Source: Crocodylus rhombifer
Taxonomy: Eukaryota > Chordata > Crocodylia > Crocodylidae
Direction: 5' to 3'
Assembly (NCBI GenBank): GCA_038503035.1
Contig: JAVSML010001084.1
Coordinates: forward strand, 442,817 to 506,816
Length of the DNA stretch: 64,000 nucleotides
The translations under genes and the position numbers were made by a program. Below, piece after piece: positions 60,195 to 64,000 of the stretch. The notes below the pieces were generated by a model. That model searched no databases. It was not told the origin of the DNA and saw only the letters and a list, made by a program, of their open reading frames with translations. Position 1 is the first letter of the stretch; the number at the start of each line of letters is the position of its first letter.

Positions 60195-63100
60195 TACTTA
60201 AAGATTGCTGTTATTTCTATTAAATATTGCTTTGGAAAAAGCCTGTTAAATCATGGTTAAAAGGGATTGTTTCAGAAACACATCTCTTAGTGAGCAGTTT
60301 AACAAAAATAAAATAAAGTTTGAAATTCCTCAAGAGGACATAGGGTATTAACTTTTTTATGTCTGTCTTTTTTTGTTGTTGTTGTTTGCCATCCATAGTG
60401 TCTGTAGCAGTATACTAGAAATTTCCAGCTAAATGTCCTCAGGGGAAATGAGATATAACAGAATATTTTTAAAAACAGTGCTCAAATGCTTAGTAAAAAT
60501 TCCAAACATTTGTGGTAGAGGGATATGGTTCTTATGGACATGTTACAGTATTTTTTTATTTTAGACTTTATTTTAATAATTTAAAATAGTTCTGTTTTTG
60601 TAGAGCAGTAAGTGTTGTCCATGACTGCTGCCCCTTTCTTACTTTATGTGTCCAAAACTGTTATTTTCTGATCCTCCTGTGGTATGAACTGCTTCCAAAA
60701 GTGCAGTAAGAAACATGAGAACACACTTTACATCTCTGTTTACAGCAGCTATGGAGAATCCAGGCTGTGTGCTAATGATCTCAGCAGTGACTAATGAATA
60801 TAGAAGGTCTCAAACAAGAAGGTGTTGAAAGAAATCAAAGAGCAGAAGTTAGAGACAGAAAGAGAATCTTCAAATACTAAATGAAAGCTGCAAGCATTAA
60901 AAGATGACATCATCAGCATGGGTTTGTAGGGTTGAGGGGAAATTCACATCCATCCAGAAAACCAGTAAAAGCACATGTGCCACTTAAATCCCACTTATGC
61001 CTTAAGTGGATTCAGGCTCTGCACTGCCTACTGAAGAACTCGACTGTACCATACATATTGTGCTGTAGAAGTGCGAATTGTACCACAGAAGAATTAAACA
61101 AAGGAATGCATTTGGAAAATGAATGCAAACTTGGCTAAAGTGTGCACTGCAAATACAATGACAAAACGTAAGGGCTGGCTTCTGTTCCACTGAGTAGTTG
61201 CCTAAGTGAGATCTCCTTTCACCCTCCTCAAGCACCTGAAGAACAGATAACACAAACTTCATGGTACATTTTTGTGACTTAGTCCTAAGATTCGGATTGT
61301 TACAGATGTAGGTACATTAACTGTTTTTCGGAGCATTGAGCAGGGTGGAATAAGATCCGACTTAGATGACTAAGTCTATATAGGTACCAACTGGTGGAAT
61401 AGGATTTTGCCCTAAGCCTATGACCAACTACTTCCTTTGAAAAAGCATTCCTAATATCTAGTCTAGATTCTTGATGTTAAACCCAAATTCAGGAACAGAG
61501 GGAGAATGAAGTTTCTGACCTGAGCTTTGGAAAAACTTTCCTGCCCTTTGCCATCCCATTGTAAAAACTCTCTTTAGTCTTATACTGTGTCCATGGGCAG
61601 GACAAGACTTTAGGACTTCAGTTAGTTTGTGAATTTGTAATGTCCTGACCAAAATTCAATGAAGTCAATAAAAAATTCCCTTTTCCTTTCTCAAATAATT
61701 TTACAAAGTAGATTTTTTAAACAACTTGTCAACATTGGGCTTGTTACCTTAAAGAGCTTTTCATTACTGTGATTCACACTCTGAAGTTCATTTCAGAGGG
61801 AGATTGGAAGTCACTGTGTCTGCTTTTGATGGTATGCATTTTATAGACACAATGTAAGAAAAAAAACCTCACAGTGAACATTCATTTATATTTGCGTGGT
61901 ATCTTTGCTGAGTTGCAGGGAGGACACAACCTGACGTTATTAAAATCTTTATGTCTAGAACTGATTATATTTATCTCTTAAATTTAATATTTGAAAAAAA
62001 TAAACATTATGGACAATTTTCCATTCTGATCTACACAGCAGCTCTCAACTCCAATAGTCTATTCTCCCTACATGAGTGGAACTCCCATTGATGTGTGGAT
62101 CTGAGAGAAGAATTTTGCCCTAAGGGCTCAATTTTGCTCGAAGATTGACATATGCATATCATCAAAAAGAAAGAAAGAAAAGAAAGAATAATCTATGCAT
62201 CTGAGGAACTATCAGCAGCTTCTATGTTTTTGCTCTTTTGAGATTTTTGCCATCTACAAAGATATGTGGTAGGGACACAGGATGTGGGTCTAATCCATCT
62301 GTGTTACTATGGCCTCTAACGTAGGCACGGTTGGAACAAGAGGGTGAGGTTGTTCATATTATCCTGATTGTTTGTGTTGTGTCATCTTGGACAGACGCAT
62401 TTAATGAGCAGCCTCTAGTGTGTATCAGTTTCTGGAGTAGCTATTATTTTTATTCCTCTTCAGATGTATAGGCAATTGGGAACTGTCTGGCTATGTGTAT
62501 GATTTTATACATACTTGAGTAATCTGAAAGACACAAATGCAAAATACCTCATTTGAGACACACACCTTAGAAGAATGAACAGATTACAATGGGTTCTGAA
62601 GATTTATATTTCCATCAGAGACATAATTTTACTTCAGTACCTTGATGGTGTTTAGCCCTTAGAACCTGATAATGCTAAAGTATCTGTAGTCAATATTATC
62701 GCTCTTTACAGAAGTGAAAACCAAGGCAGAAGTGTCAAATGAGTCTCCCAAAGGACTCAGTGTAAGAACACAAATATTCCTTGATCCCTGTCAAGGGACT
62801 TGCATACTTCTGTCTAAGGAATTTGGCAATTTTGAAGATAATTCTTACAATTTTCAAAATCTGAGGCTACCAGAACTACTTTATAGACTACTTGTAGTGA
62901 ATATGATAGCTGAACTATAATATCACTTCATATTATGCTTAATGTGTGACTAATGAAAGCATGACCAATCATTTTAGTCTATCCATGGCAATCCTGTATG
63001 CTGAAAATTCATGTCTGAAGGTTTTACTTGAATAAAATACTGATTTTGTAAATAGTGTCTCAAGGCCAAAAGATCAGTATATCCATAGATGAAATGTGTT

Positions 63101-63555
63101 TTCCATCCCCAGAAATATCAGAAGCACCATGCCATACCAGGGTATGCATCATAGACACTTAAAAACCTTTCTGACACCAGGACATAGGATATCCTCAAAG
63201 TGAAAATCTTCCCTTCTTCAGTCCAGTAAGGATGCAGCCTCCACATTCCTGAATACAAATATGACAGATACTGGTATTAAAGAGCAAATTCCATTGTGAA
63301 AATATTTTATTAAAGTTATAGGAATGAATTTAATATAAAAAGAAGGGAAAATATTTAAAGCATAAGTTCAAAATCTCTAAAGCAACATAAACATGGTCTA
63401 AGAAACCCCTCCAGGCTAAAAAAAAGGAGCTTTCCTTACAATTTATGCGATATAGCTGATATTGTAGCAGGTTCTTCTACATAGCTTTTCATTAAAACTT
63501 GCTTTCCCTGACTTTAATTTTTCCATATGTCATAAAACAAAGGCTCAGGTACCAA
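60195..63555. other. AT-rich non-coding DNA, nothing recognised
   Basis: Only short frames without motif. A (TTG)n run near 60371 and (AAAG)n near 62166. Confidence 0.6.
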
Positions 63556-63559
63556 AAAA

Positions 63560-63802
63560 GGTTAGGTTAGATATTAGGAAGAACTACTTCATGGTAAGGG
63601 TGGCCAGAGCCTGGGATAGGCTTCCCAGAGAGGTGGTGCTCTCACCTGCCCTAGAAATCTTTAAGAGGAGACTGGATAGGCACCTGGCTGGGGTCTTATG
63701 ACCCCTGCCACCCTCAGTGCTCCTTCCTGCCCATGGCAGGGGGTTGAACTAGATGATCTGTCTAGGTCCCTTCCGACCCATTGATTCTATGATTCTATGA
63801 AA
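63560..63802 (+). mobile_element. CR1 LINE 3' end, relatively fresh
   Basis: GTTAGATATTAGGAAGAACT, the ORF2 end and the 3' UTR CTAGATGATCTGTCTAGGTC are close to the consensus form. It terminates in ATTCTATGATTCTATGA, the diagnostic CR1 tail. About 240 bp, 5'-truncated. Confidence 0.9.
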
Positions 63803-64000
63803 AAATGTTTAAACCATTTGTGGATGAGAAGGGAGATCCATTCTCCCAGCTGCTGAAGAAGTTTTCAGGTCAGGGCATCAAGCACAGAGCAATGGCCTGT
63901 TTACTAACACAACCTATTGCTTTACAACCTACTTTAGGGCTAGATTATGTCTCTGGACTCTGTTGAAGGGGATATGAATGTACCCAATGTTGCAGTGGGA

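Overview
This is vertebrate nuclear DNA: split exons with GT-AG junctions, CpG-poor AT-rich background, and interspersed repeats instead of dense ORFs. The repeat mix points to a reptile, most likely a crocodilian: CR1 LINE 3' ends finishing in ATTCTATGA-like repeats, MIR-like SINEs, small hAT elements with 8-bp target duplications, and many foldback elements whose ends read GGGCATGTCTACACGTG with internal TTACTGCACAGTAA palindromes. A turtle is not excluded.

The only protein-coding gene recognised with confidence is SHOX (short stature homeobox) on the + strand. Three exons are visible: 35277-35334 (recognition helix of the homeodomain), 35415-35503, and 38188-38433 (C-terminus, OAR motif and TGA stop). 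Together they encode the last 130 residues or so and match SHOX, not SHOX2. I found no exon for the start of the protein or the first two homeodomain helices in the 35 kb upstream. They either lie left of the window behind a very large intron, or are missing near the 10-N assembly gap at 31281-31290.

Layout. 1-31280: repeat-rich non-coding DNA, with a decayed 4-kb PIF/Harbinger transposon (9035-13042, remnants of both its nuclease and its Myb/SANT-like partner), an old CR1 LINE (13380-15930), nested palindromes at 17.1-18.1 kb and a complete foldback element at 29482-29775. 31291-34560: few repeats, rich in TAATTA-type sites, probably regulatory. 34650-35243: a large trinucleotide-type satellite ending about 35 bp before the homeodomain exon. 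35277-38433: the SHOX exons, the last intron carrying a 43-bp minisatellite. 38434-about 44.9 kb: repeat-poor, AT-rich, probable long 3' UTR and flank. 46.6-64 kb: repeats again (MITEs, hAT elements with intact target duplications, three CR1 3' ends, a perfect 24-bp hairpin), with no recognisable gene.

I see no operon, CRISPR, phage or other new multi-gene system. The points most worth checking are the missing 5' SHOX exons, the expanded satellites around the SHOX exons, the foldback transposon families with their conserved internal stem-loop, and a possible unassigned terminal exon at 27085-27163.
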